The position numbers were made by a program, and so were the translations under genes. Shown here in pieces: positions 9,828 to 18,946 of a stretch of 35,541 bases of DNA; within the stretch, counting starts at the first letter, position 1, and each line of letters starts with the position of its first letter. The stretch is from Candidatus Iainarchaeum sp. (GTDB lineage Archaea > Iainarchaeota > Iainarchaeia > Iainarchaeales > JAFCCJ01), in NCBI GenBank assembly GCA_017610305.1, contig JAFCCJ010000005.1, forward strand, positions 1 through 35,541, read 5' to 3'. The notes below the pieces were generated by a model, which did not search any database, was not told the DNA's origin, and worked only from the letters and a program-made list of their open reading frames with translations.

Positions 9828-10742
9828 TTAAAGCATCTGCGCCAGGTGGTAAACAGCCAAACTAGCAGGCATTAGAAAAGTCGCGTAAATAAGCGCCTTT
9901 TTCATGTTATTCTCCTGGTTTGCGATGAAAAGGCTGGCAATTATTGAATATTCTGCGATGTAGAGAATATTCCCAAGCAGGGCGGCATTTATTATCCCAG
10001 TTCGCTGTGCGGAATCCATCCCTATAGATAATTCGGCCATGGAGGAAAAATTCAGCCCATTTACCATCCCCACAAGCAACCCCAGAACAAGGGGGACAAT
10101 AATCCCCCCTGCAAAAAGAAGGGTGTATTTTTCCACAATTAATGTTGACATCCGCTGGCGAAGGATGTTGTTGGTTTCCATCATATCCTCCGCAGTTTCT
10201 TTCAGGATGTCGCACAAATCAGCGCCTGAATTATACCCTTGCACAAGCAGCCTTACAGCCCGCCCTATTATTTTTGATTTATTCCGCTTCGAAATATTCC
10301 TCAATGCTTCCTCAACAGATGCCCCCCTCTCAATTTCATTTTGGCATTTTTTGAATTCACTGGATAAAGAACCCTGTTTGGTTCCCGCAAGGTAGGAAAT
10401 TATTTTCATTATCGGCGTGCCCTTTGGAAAAACCGATGCCTGCAACAGCATATCGGGAATGATATTTTCCAACTCCCTTTTCCTGTTCTCATTTATGAAT
10501 GACTGGATTAAGTAGTTCAGGGGAAATATTAAAGTGGCAACAATAAATGGAACCGCAATTACAATTAATTCGCCAAAATTCAAGTAAAGCAAAATTGCAA
10601 GTGAAAGGAGGTAGAAGCCAACTGCCTGCAGGACGACAATTTTCCAGAATCTTTTAATTCCCCCATGAAAACCGTTTTGCTCCAGTACAAGTGAAAAGAT
10701 TTCTGCCCGCCCCCTGCCGAAAACATAATTTATTGCTTCCAT
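9828..10742 (-). CDS. Type II/IV secretion (GspF/TadC/EpdK-like) membrane platform protein
   Basis: T2SSF-type layout: TM pair, helical domain (FPKGTPIMKIISYLAGTKQGSLSSEFKKCQNEIERGASVEEAL), further TMs; adjacent to secretion ATPase. Confidence 0.8.
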   Translation of the reverse strand: MEAINYVFGRGRAEIFSLVLEQNGFHGGIKRFWKIVVLQAVGFYLLSLAILLYLNFGELIVIAVPFIVATLIFPLNYLIQSFINENRKRELENIIPDMLLQASVFPKGTPIMKIISYLAGTKQGSLSSEFKKCQNEIERGASVEEALRNISKRNKSKIIGRAVRLLVQGYNSGADLCDILKETAEDMMETNNILRQRMSTLIVEKYTLLFAGGIIVPLVLGLLVGMVNGLNFSSMAELSIGMDSAQRTGIINAALLGNILYIAEYSIIASLFIANQENNMKKALIYATFLMPASLAVYHLAQML

Positions 10743-10743
10743 A

Positions 10744-11544
10744 TTAATCCCTCATAAACAATGGCGTTTTATTTTTTATGTAGAAGAGAATGGAAATATC
10801 TATCAGCGGAAAAACAATTGCTGAAATTAACAGAACTTCAATTGCGCTGAACCCAATTTCCATAAACATGCTCCCCACAATCATAAATGCCTGAAACATT
10901 GCAGGAATTATTGCTGAAACTGCGATAAACATCAGCGAAAACACAACCAACTTCCCTGAAAACTCTTTCGCTTCTGCCTGCTGCCTTGCAAGCTGTTCCA
11001 TTGCAACCCGTTTCACTGATTCCCCGCACATTCTTCCTGTCCCCTGCTCATAAACATTTGCAAGCTGTGAAAGCGCCCTTTTCAGAATGCTCGAATCATA
11101 TCTCTCCCCCAAAGAGATAAATGCCTCCTGCAAGGATGCCCCCTTTGCTGAGACCTCAACCCAAACTTTTTGGAATTCCCTTGAAACCAGGCCATAGTCC
11201 TCTTTGCAGATATTTTTCAGCGCCTTTTCAAAGCCAATATTCGTGTTAAGTTCTGCACTGATTGCCATAAGTGCAAGGGGAAGGTCCTTTTCAATTTCTG
11301 CCGAAAGTTTTTTCTTTTTCAGCACAGGAAGATAGAGGAAGAAGCAAATCGCCGCCGCAAAAAACCCAATTGCAAACGCAAAACCAATAATTATTTCCTT
11401 GAAAAAAAGGGCATAAATAAACCAGAAAAAAACCGTTGCAAGAAGGGAATACTTTACTGAATTTAGCAGATATTTATTCAAATCTATATCCATCTGGGCG
11501 GCCTTCAGGTTGTTGGCAGTTGCATCAAAAATTTTATCGAGCAA
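10744..11544 (-). CDS. Type II/IV secretion (GspF/TadB/EpdJ-like) membrane platform protein
   Basis: T2SSF-type layout (LALMAISAELNTNIGFEKALKNICKEDYGLVSREFQKVWVEVSAKGASLQEAF) with flanking TM helices; abuts ATPase gene. Confidence 0.82.
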   Translation of the reverse strand: MLDKIFDATANNLKAAQMDIDLNKYLLNSVKYSLLATVFFWFIYALFFKEIIIGFAFAIGFFAAAICFFLYLPVLKKKKLSAEIEKDLPLALMAISAELNTNIGFEKALKNICKEDYGLVSREFQKVWVEVSAKGASLQEAFISLGERYDSSILKRALSQLANVYEQGTGRMCGESVKRVAMEQLARQQAEAKEFSGKLVVFSLMFIAVSAIIPAMFQAFMIVGSMFMEIGFSAIEVLLISAIVFPLIDISILFYIKNKTPLFMRD

Positions 11545-13338
11545 TTAAAATTCCCCCAGATTTTTGCAGAATTCCTCCAGGCTAAGGCCCTTCATTGAAA
11601 GATTCAGGAGGAATTTCTCCCTTTTTACCAGTTCTTTTTTGATTTTTGCCGCACTGAGATTGAATGTTCGCCCTATTTTTTCCATAAGCCTTTCACTCTT
11701 CCCCAGTTCTTGGAGAATTCCTTTTTGGTAATTATAATCAAATAATTTATTTATTCTAATCTGCCCTTTTTTCTCTTTAAGTTCGCTTATCTCAACAACC
11801 CTTCTCATTTCTTTTCTTGTTCTTTTCTTCAAATCAATATTGTTCCACCTCCTCTGGACAATCACCAAATCGATGGAAGCAAGGTCCATTTCCATTACAT
11901 CCATTTTCTTAAGCCTTGTAAGCGCCTCTTCTCCGGATTGCGCATGGAATGTTGCATAACTCCCCCTCCCCTGCCCTGCAAGGAGGGTGTCAATGAATGC
12001 ATGCACCTCCTCCCTATTTCTTACCTCCCCGACAATAACCCTGTCAGGCCGCATCCTTAAGGTGTCGGTTATCAATGATTGCATCCCGATATCAGATTCC
12101 ACGACCGTATTGAGGCTTAGCTTATGCCTGTGCGGAATTTTTATTTCCGGAGTTTCCTCGACAACGATAATTCGTTCATCTAGCGGGATAAAGCTGAACA
12201 GGGCATTTAGTGTTGTGGTTTTTCCTGAGCTTGTGTTTCCGCAAAGAAGAAGGGAGGAATCTGTCTCCAAAACCATCCAAAGAAAAGCCATAGCTTTTGC
12301 ACTTATTGTTTTCCCCAAAATGAGATTAAGGGGGGTGAATGGGTTTTTCCTGAATTTGCGGATTGTGAATGCCGGTCCTGAAAATGAAACAGGCTCAATG
12401 CATGCGTTGATTCTGCACCCGTCAGGGAGAACCGCATTAATCCTCGGGGTCTGAACACTCAATCTCCTCCCAATCTTCCTTGCCATTCTATTGACCAAAT
12501 TTTTTGCAAAGATTTCGCTTGAAAAATAAATGTTGCTTTCCATCCAGCCAAATGAGGAATCATAAATATAAACCGGATTTTCTCGCCCCAAACCAGTGAG
12601 TGCAATTTCCTCAATTTCCTCGTTCTCAAGGAATGCTGAAATCGGCGCAAACCGAAACGAAATTTCAGAGGCCAATTCTGCCAAATAATTCTCCTGTTCC
12701 TCATCAAGGGCTATGGAATTACGTTCGCATATTTTTTTGAGAACCACTTTAGTGCTTTTATTGCCGGCCCCATTTTCCTCCCTGAATTCCTCAAGCAATT
12801 GCTTTAGCAAAAATGCTTCCTGCCCTGTGAGCTCAGGAAAGCCATTTATGCAAAATATTTTCTTCCCGTTTCTCAGTTCTACTATTTCCTGATTGCTTCT
12901 GGTTTTTAGTGTCCTGCATTTTTCATGCTCCTCTATCTTCCTCATTCCCCAACCCATCAGATTATTTGCCACCTCCATCTCCCTCCAGGACCTTTTCAGC
13001 CTTATTGCCCCCTTTTCGCAGGCCTCAATACACTGCATAAAAAAGCCATTCCCGGCGCATAAATCGCACTTTTTTGCACCTCTCCCTGAAATTTCAATAG
13101 CTCCCTGCTCGCATGCCTTTGCACAGTCCCCGCATCCATCACACAATTCAATATCGATAGAGAGTATCCCTTCAGCAACCTCATAAATGGCATTTTTCCC
13201 ACAGCTCATAACGCAGGCAGCCTTTTCTGGCTTGCAATGGAGGCATTTTATTGTTGCGATGGATTCCAGTTCATTAGGGCAATTTTCCAGGCATTTGAGG
13301 CAATTATCGCATTTCCCCTCATCGACAATCAACTTCAT
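11545..13338 (-). CDS. Type II/IV secretion (GspE/TadA/EpdL/ArlI-like) ATPase with N-terminal polyferredoxin domain
   Basis: N-term four Cys quartets (CDNCLKCLENCP, CLHCKPEKAACVMSC, CDGCGDCAKAC, CDLCAGNGFFMQCIEAC); C-term secretion ATPase with Walker A GNTSSGKTTT, EETPEI, RMRPDRVIVGEVRNREE, YATFHAQSGEEALTRL. Single uninterrupted ORF. Confidence 0.93.
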   Translation of the reverse strand: MKLIVDEGKCDNCLKCLENCPNELESIATIKCLHCKPEKAACVMSCGKNAIYEVAEGILSIDIELCDGCGDCAKACEQGAIEISGRGAKKCDLCAGNGFFMQCIEACEKGAIRLKRSWREMEVANNLMGWGMRKIEEHEKCRTLKTRSNQEIVELRNGKKIFCINGFPELTGQEAFLLKQLLEEFREENGAGNKSTKVVLKKICERNSIALDEEQENYLAELASEISFRFAPISAFLENEEIEEIALTGLGRENPVYIYDSSFGWMESNIYFSSEIFAKNLVNRMARKIGRRLSVQTPRINAVLPDGCRINACIEPVSFSGPAFTIRKFRKNPFTPLNLILGKTISAKAMAFLWMVLETDSSLLLCGNTSSGKTTTLNALFSFIPLDERIIVVEETPEIKIPHRHKLSLNTVVESDIGMQSLITDTLRMRPDRVIVGEVRNREEVHAFIDTLLAGQGRGSYATFHAQSGEEALTRLKKMDVMEMDLASIDLVIVQRRWNNIDLKKRTRKEMRRVVEISELKEKKGQIRINKLFDYNYQKGILQELGKSERLMEKIGRTFNLSAAKIKKELVKREKFLLNLSMKGLSLEEFCKNLGEF

Positions 13339-13420
13339 ATAAACACCAAAATTACGTCAATTGTCTATATTTAGGTATTTATCTTTTTTTAAGATTATGC
13401 ATAAGATTTAAATATTATTT

Positions 13421-13436
13421 GATATCTATAGATATC
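13421..13436. promoter_or_regulatory. Perfect 16-bp palindrome, putative autoregulatory operator of the TA module
   Basis: GATATCTATAGATATC equals its reverse complement; ends 1 nt before the antitoxin ATG (13438), with AT-rich TATA-like tttaaatatt just upstream. Confidence 0.65.
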
Positions 13437-13437
13437 T

Positions 13438-13692
13438 ATGGCTACCAAACAAATAAATCTGAAAATATCCAAAAACCTTTACGATTCTGCCGAATCATTT
13501 GCCGATAGTTACGGGTACAGAAATGTGCAGGATTTGTTGATGGAATCATTGAGGGAGAAGATTTTCGAAAAAGGCGATTTCGATGAATTCTTTAGCAGTA
13601 AGGAAATAGAACTAATTGATTCCCTTATTGAAAAGTCCGTGAAGAAAAAGAAATTTGTTGATGAAAAAGAGATTATGAAGGCATTGGAATGA
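13438..13692 (+). CDS. Antitoxin (RHH/RelB-like)
   Basis: 84-codon ORF MATKQINLKISKNLYDSAESFADSYGYRNVQDLLMESLREKIFEKG (ribbon-helix-helix-like N-term); overlaps the next gene by ATGA. Confidence 0.85.
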   Translation: MATKQINLKISKNLYDSAESFADSYGYRNVQDLLMESLREKIFEKGDFDEFFSSKEIELIDSLIEKSVKKKKFVDEKEIMKALE

Positions 13693-13979
13693 GCTTCAAA
13701 ATTAAGGCTCTGGATTTCTTCCTTCGACAAATTGAGAAATTGGACGAAAAAAGCAAGAGAATAATAAAGCAAAAAATCCAGATTATTAAGGAGAACCCTT
13801 TCAAGTTCAAGAGAATCCATTCAAAAAGATTCAACAGGGTTTTTAGGGTAAGGCTGAATCTTAAGGGCAAAGAAACAAGACTGATTTATGTTGTGCTTGA
13901 ACCAAATATTGTAATTGTGTGTCTTCTTGAAAGGAAAAATGACTACAGAGACCTTGAAAAATACCTATCTAAAATCTGA
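13689..13979 (+). CDS. RelE/ParE-superfamily toxin
   Basis: DFFLRQIEKLDEKSKRIIKQKIQIIKENPFKFKRIHSKRFNRVFRVRLNLKGKETRLIYVVLEPNIVIVCLLERKNDYRDLEKYL. Confidence 0.88.
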   Translation: MSFKIKALDFFLRQIEKLDEKSKRIIKQKIQIIKENPFKFKRIHSKRFNRVFRVRLNLKGKETRLIYVVLEPNIVIVCLLERKNDYRDLEKYLSKI

Positions 13980-13984
13980 AAATT

Positions 13985-14857
13985 TCATCCCTGAATTTCA
14001 ATCCCATTATTGGTTATTTTATATGGGACCATTTTCTTCACATGGTCGCTGCTACGCAGCTTGAGTATTTCAAGGGCATTCTCTCTTCTCTCATTTTTCT
14101 TCAAATTGTAAAGCACAATAACCCCATCAGCTAAAAATTCCTCTGTCCCTGTCCTGCTGTAAACTGTCGGGTCCTGTTCGGTTTCAGCAAGCACAAAATT
14201 CACCGAGTTTATTTTCTCAAAAGTCTCGAATAATTTCCTTATGTACTTCCTGTAATTCTCCTTGTCATCGAAGGCTATGGAAAGTGCTGAAAGGGAATCA
14301 ACAACAACCCTGTCAGGAACAAATGGCAAACGAATTTTCTTCAGGGGAATTCTTAATCCGCCGCTGGTTTTCAGTATTTCTTCCTCCATCGAGCGCGAAA
14401 TTTTTGTCGGGTCGAATTTCAATACGGCAATCTTCCCGGCCTTTTCAAGCTTCTGGATATCCCAGCCAAAATTGTTTTTCATATGCTTCTTAATTTTCTT
14501 TGGCTCTTCCTCAAATGAGATATAGATTCCTTTCTCCCCCTTCATCGCCCCGTTGTAAAGTGACTGCAGACCAAAAGTCGTTTTTCCTGTTCCGCAACCG
14601 CCGGAAATAAGTATTGTTGAGCCACGTTCAATTCCCCTATCTCGTATAAGTTCATCGAATTTACTCACTCTTGCAGGAATTACATCGTCAACAACTTTTT
14701 TGGCGTCTTTGTAATGGTCAAAAATAATCAGTGAGTCCTCAAATTCCCCGTCTTTTCTCTCAATTGGCTTTTTAGGTTTAGGTGGTTTATCGCTCCCTGA
14801 AAGAAAACCCGTTCTTTCGCTAACCCATTCCTTAAACCTATCAATGAATTCAACCAT
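13985..14857 (-). CDS. KaiC/RadA-superfamily ATPase (archaeal KaiC-like)
   Basis: FDELIRDRGIERGSTILISGGCGTGKTTFGLQSLYNGAMKGEKGIYISFEEEPKKIKKHM; VVVDSLSAL Walker B. Confidence 0.9.
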   Translation of the reverse strand: MVEFIDRFKEWVSERTGFLSGSDKPPKPKKPIERKDGEFEDSLIIFDHYKDAKKVVDDVIPARVSKFDELIRDRGIERGSTILISGGCGTGKTTFGLQSLYNGAMKGEKGIYISFEEEPKKIKKHMKNNFGWDIQKLEKAGKIAVLKFDPTKISRSMEEEILKTSGGLRIPLKKIRLPFVPDRVVVDSLSALSIAFDDKENYRKYIRKLFETFEKINSVNFVLAETEQDPTVYSRTGTEEFLADGVIVLYNLKKNERRENALEILKLRSSDHVKKMVPYKITNNGIEIQG

Positions 14858-14900
14858 TTAACCCCTCTATGTATCTTGTATTTTCTCCTTTAAATTCTTT

Positions 14901-16697
14901 CTATTTCTCCTTTAATTTCGCAATTTCCTCATCCAGGACCTTTAATTCCATTTCATACTTTCCCATGCCGTCCTTGAACTCGACCTTGGAAATTGAGGTT
15001 TCGTCAAAGTATTTCCTCTGCAATTCTGTCTCCAGTTCCTCGACCTCCGTTCTCCTGCTGATGAGCTTGCCAATACGCCTTCTCTGAATTATGAAAAATG
15101 CGGTAATCATCCCCACTGAGATGAGAACGGCGCCAACAATCGCAATTATTGCAAGGTTTTTCATAATGTCAAAAACAATGCTCTTCCCGGAAATAAGGAT
15201 TGATTTTTCAACAAAGTTTGAGTTTCCATATTCATCCTCTGCCCTCACCTCAAACTTCATTTCCCCCTCAGCCTCTTCCTCAACAAAATAATCTCCTTCA
15301 AACAGCCCAACACCAACGGCATTCAGAATTATCTCCCTCCCATTGATAAGTGCGATTACAGTTCCCTTTTCAATAAAATCCAGCGAACCATAGCTCACAT
15401 CAACCTCAATAGGGATTGTGTCCCCCACCTTATATCGCTTCTCTCTGGGCTCAATAATCTCGATAGAAAGGGCGATGGGTTCAATGGTGGTAAAAAATGT
15501 TTCCGAACCACTAAACAGCAGATTTTCAACCTCCTTTCTAGCACTGATTCCAAGACTTCTTTTACCCAGTGGTTCGTCTCTGGGAATCTTATAAAGTGCC
15601 GAATACTGTCCGCTTCTAACCTCGACAAGAGAGACTGTTTCATCACCCATAAGAATCTTCACATTTGCCCCCCTGATTTCCTCCTCAGTCCTGTCGGTTA
15701 CCCTTAAAATAAACTCTATCTCTTCTCCCCGCATGTAGCTTTTTTCCAACCCCTTGATTAATTCAATTTCCAAATGTGATTCAGGAATGGGTTCCCTGAC
15801 AAGAATGCTCTTCTCCAGAGATGCGCTGTTGTTGTTCAGGTCAAAACCTTCAATACTTACAAACCAGATGCCGGGTTCTTCAAGAAAGTTTGTATGGTAA
15901 TTATACAAAAATTTTCCGTCACTTTCAGAAATTATTTCTGCCTCATGCAATGTTTCTTCTCCGGTTTTAAAAACAACTATCAAGGGAATGGAAATCCCCT
16001 TCTTATGTGCTTTAACATAGCCTTCAATATCAATAATATCTCCGAGGAAATAAATCCCCTCAATATCAAAATCGGCAGTTAGTTCAGGTTTGAAATTAAT
16101 TTCAATTGTTTCCTCATCCACCAATCCAATAAACTCGGCACTCACCACTACCTCTTTCTCCCCGCGTTCAAGGTCAACGGGTAACTCAATCCAGGTAGCA
16201 TATACATTATCGCTGATTAATTCATCCCCGTGCCTTCCGTCATTGAAAAGGGTCGTTGTTCCAAAAAACCCAGTTGCCTTAACCTTTGCACTGGCAATGC
16301 CTCTTCCATTGGCAGTAATTTCAACCCTAAGATTAACAAATTCCCCCCTCAGATACTGATCTTCCCCGTCTGGATTGATTACCTCTATTGTTATCGAGGT
16401 AGGCGTACAGTCAGCAGGGCAGTTACCATAACTTTCCCTTGTTTCGCACAAATCATTCCCGCAGCAATTGGTTTCAATTTGAATTGAGCAGATATCCTCC
16501 TCAGTGCAAGAGTATTCCCTGCAGCTTTTGCCGGGCACAGGCCCTGAGCAGGTTCCGCAGTCCACCGAACAGGTGCAGGAATTTTCTCCAGTGTCGCATG
16601 AGCCGTCTCCGCAGCTTGCTGCATTGACAGTGGGAATTATAACAGCTGAAAGAACTAAAAATAAGGCAATTAAAAAAGTGAATTTTTTATCATCCAT
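14901..16697 (-). CDS. Secreted/surface protein: signal peptide, Cys-rich CGDGxC module, Ig-like domains, C-terminal TM plus coiled cytoplasmic tail
   Basis: FTFLIALFLVLSAVIIPTVNAASCGDGSCDTGENSCTCSVDCGTCSG...; C-term TM NLAIIAIVGAVLISVGMITAFFIIQRRR. Confidence 0.85.
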   Translation of the reverse strand: MDDKKFTFLIALFLVLSAVIIPTVNAASCGDGSCDTGENSCTCSVDCGTCSGPVPGKSCREYSCTEEDICSIQIETNCCGNDLCETRESYGNCPADCTPTSITIEVINPDGEDQYLRGEFVNLRVEITANGRGIASAKVKATGFFGTTTLFNDGRHGDELISDNVYATWIELPVDLERGEKEVVVSAEFIGLVDEETIEINFKPELTADFDIEGIYFLGDIIDIEGYVKAHKKGISIPLIVVFKTGEETLHEAEIISESDGKFLYNYHTNFLEEPGIWFVSIEGFDLNNNSASLEKSILVREPIPESHLEIELIKGLEKSYMRGEEIEFILRVTDRTEEEIRGANVKILMGDETVSLVEVRSGQYSALYKIPRDEPLGKRSLGISARKEVENLLFSGSETFFTTIEPIALSIEIIEPREKRYKVGDTIPIEVDVSYGSLDFIEKGTVIALINGREIILNAVGVGLFEGDYFVEEEAEGEMKFEVRAEDEYGNSNFVEKSILISGKSIVFDIMKNLAIIAIVGAVLISVGMITAFFIIQRRRIGKLISRRTEVEELETELQRKYFDETSISKVEFKDGMGKYEMELKVLDEEIAKLKEK

Positions 16698-16745
16698 AGC
16701 TAACCCCTATAGCCATTAAACAAGTAAAAAGAACTATTTAAAGAA

Positions 16746-18473
16746 TTACTTTTGATGGGTGTAGATATAGTATGCAGCAATACCTATAATCACTACCACT
16801 GCAACAACAATTAACAGGGTCATATCCCCTGATGCTGCATCATCATCGCCGCCTGGCGGGGCAGTAATGGCCACACAAGTGCCTGCTTTACATTCATTTC
16901 CAAATCCGCAGCTTGTACTATCAGCAACCTGCACATAGCTACAATTGCCCTCTGAGCAGCTGTCATTCGTGCATGGATTGCCATCGTCACAGTTCACGCC
17001 TGCACAGCTTTCTACAGGAATTTCTTCCTCTTCCGCATTGCTTACAACCGGTGCCGAATAATCATTTAATGCGGCCTGGCTTACTTCCTCATCAATATAA
17101 TAACTGAAACTGATAGTTTCTCCTGGGGAAAGTGTTTTTGTGTCAAATTCTATGATTGGATCATCTAATAGAACTGAGAAATTCCCCCTTAGTTTGGTTG
17201 CGGTTTCTGCCGCTGATTTCGGAATTTCCTCAAGAATTTTAACATTTTTCAATGTTTTGCCGCTTGCGTTTGAAATGGTAAGGGTAATGGTTGCCTGATA
17301 GCTAACATCCCCCTCCGCAGAGGTAATTTTCTCAACAGTAACCTCTCTTTGGACGGTTGTTTTTCCCACAGCGGCACTTGCCTTCTCAATGGCGTTTGGT
17401 GAAGCTCCCACTCTTGTAAGCAAATCAACCATTTCTTGGGAGGTTGGTTTCCCTGTGAATGTTCTCTCCCTTAAGGTTTCTCTCTTCTGCTGTCCGGGGG
17501 TTGTTCCCTCACAATCTTCCTGGCAGCTGTTTGGGCCACTTCCATTCTCTGTTGGGTCGCATATTCCATCTCCGCAAACAATGGTTACAGTACAATCTTC
17601 CGGGCAGCTGCCCACACTTTCAGTCCTTGTGCATGCACCATCCCCGCAAACTTCAGAACAGTCCTCCGGGCAACTTGTTGAATCCTCGTCCCAATAACAG
17701 GTTCCGTCACCGCAGTATGGTCCACTCCCCCCCCCGGTGCGGTCAGCAAGTGTAAATGTTATGGATTTTGTTAGCGTATTCTTATCGCCATCCATTGCCT
17801 TTAAATATATTGTATGTGCTTCTGCAGATACATTTCCAAAATTATAAGTTAGATTGCCCGCGTTATTTACTTCCACGCCCGCAACATTGCTGTCAAGGGA
17901 AACGAAATAAGTATCTATTGCCGGATCCTCAAATGCAGAATAAGTCATGGTAAATGGAGTAACATATGTATTTGTGCCTGATACTGGGAAAGTAATTGTG
18001 GGGGTTGACTCAAACTTAAACGTATAAAGTGAGGAGCCAACATTGCTGTCCTGAACCTGCTCAGTGCCGACATTAAAGTCCGAAATATTTATGTCGATGT
18101 AATAATTTCCGTCAGCGACATTATTGACATCAAGCCAGCTGTAACCGCAGTTGGTCATTGTGGTGAAGTCCGTTGTTCCATTACAGCTAATTACGGCATC
18201 AACAATATTTCCGTCATAAATTAAATTATCCAAGCCACCAGCACTAGTAGAATAGTAAATCGCAATTGAAAGATTTGAATCAGTCGCATTTGCGGAGACA
18301 TTTAAATCCAGAATATTGAAGTTAATGTCCAATGCCCCGGTTGAGGCATAGCCATAATTAACAACAAAATTGATATCTGTTTGAGGCTGATTCAGGGCAG
18401 CACCGGCAGAAACAGTTGCAGCCATCGCAATTAAAATCGCAAAAATTAACAGTATCTTTTTAGTAAAACCCAT
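16746..18473 (-). CDS. Secreted/surface protein with three CGDGxC...CxxDC repeats, juxtamembrane domain and C-terminal TM
   Basis: MGFTKKILLIFAILIAMAATVSAG signal; CGDGTCYWDEDSTSCPEDC, CGDGACTRTESVGSCPEDC, CGDGICDPTENGSGPNSCQEDC; TM MTLLIVVAVVVIIGIAAYYIYTHQK. Confidence 0.87.
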   Translation of the reverse strand: MGFTKKILLIFAILIAMAATVSAGAALNQPQTDINFVVNYGYASTGALDINFNILDLNVSANATDSNLSIAIYYSTSAGGLDNLIYDGNIVDAVISCNGTTDFTTMTNCGYSWLDVNNVADGNYYIDINISDFNVGTEQVQDSNVGSSLYTFKFESTPTITFPVSGTNTYVTPFTMTYSAFEDPAIDTYFVSLDSNVAGVEVNNAGNLTYNFGNVSAEAHTIYLKAMDGDKNTLTKSITFTLADRTGGGSGPYCGDGTCYWDEDSTSCPEDCSEVCGDGACTRTESVGSCPEDCTVTIVCGDGICDPTENGSGPNSCQEDCEGTTPGQQKRETLRERTFTGKPTSQEMVDLLTRVGASPNAIEKASAAVGKTTVQREVTVEKITSAEGDVSYQATITLTISNASGKTLKNVKILEEIPKSAAETATKLRGNFSVLLDDPIIEFDTKTLSPGETISFSYYIDEEVSQAALNDYSAPVVSNAEEEEIPVESCAGVNCDDGNPCTNDSCSEGNCSYVQVADSTSCGFGNECKAGTCVAITAPPGGDDDAASGDMTLLIVVAVVVIIGIAAYYIYTHQK

Positions 18474-18530
18474 GGCAAAATATAACACTTAAGTTATTTA
18501 AATACCTTTCGGCAGTATTCGGAATTAGAT

Positions 18531-18722
18531 TTAGTCCTTAAAATGAACATATTTTTCCTTGCATCTCTCGGAGCAGAATTTTTGATAGTACAAAAAAGGG
18601 TCGCCCTTTACAACATCATCCCCGCAAACCCTGCACCTTTTTTCTGGTTCTTTTATACTTGGCCCAAGGGCATCATTTCTTTTAAAATATTCGCTTAAAT
18701 CCATAAAGGCACCCATCCCCAA
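18531..18722 (-). CDS. Small zinc-finger (treble-clef-like) protein
   Basis: CRVCGDDVVKGDPFLYYQKFCSERCKEKY (CxxC...CxxxC). True start may be the internal ATG at 18704. Confidence 0.75.
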   Translation of the reverse strand: MGMGAFMDLSEYFKRNDALGPSIKEPEKRCRVCGDDVVKGDPFLYYQKFCSERCKEKYVHFKD

Positions 18723-18825
18723 ATTCTTATCGAAATTAAAGGCAATTTACCTATTATATATCACTTCTTTATAGCTTATTTAAATATATTGCCAAAAAGG
18801 GGTTTGATTTTCAAATAGGAAAAGC

Positions 18826-18837
18826 TTTTTATATGGG
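18826..18837 (+). promoter_or_regulatory. TATA-box-like element upstream of the ncRNA candidate
   Basis: ctttttatatgg, centred about 20-25 nt before 18852; no plus-strand ORF downstream before 18968. Confidence 0.45.
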
Positions 18838-18851
18838 AAAGCCCATTACAT

Positions 18852-18946
18852 AAACAGAGGGCAAATTATCACCCCAAATTCTGTATCGAAGACAAAAAGG
18901 CAATGGAGGAAAGTTTGGCTTAAAAACCGGCTTTCCTCTCTGTTTT
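18852..18946 (+). ncRNA. Candidate structured small RNA, about 95 nt
   Basis: Closing helix AAACAGAG (18852-18859)/CTCTGTTT (18938-18945); nested hairpin GAGGAAAG (18906-18913)/CTTTCCTC (18931-18938), sharing base 18938; T-run follows (gttttttaaaaattt). Confidence 0.4.

Noticed and set aside
11987-12454. 155-aa plus-strand ORF
   Set aside because: Antisense to the conserved secretion ATPase core.
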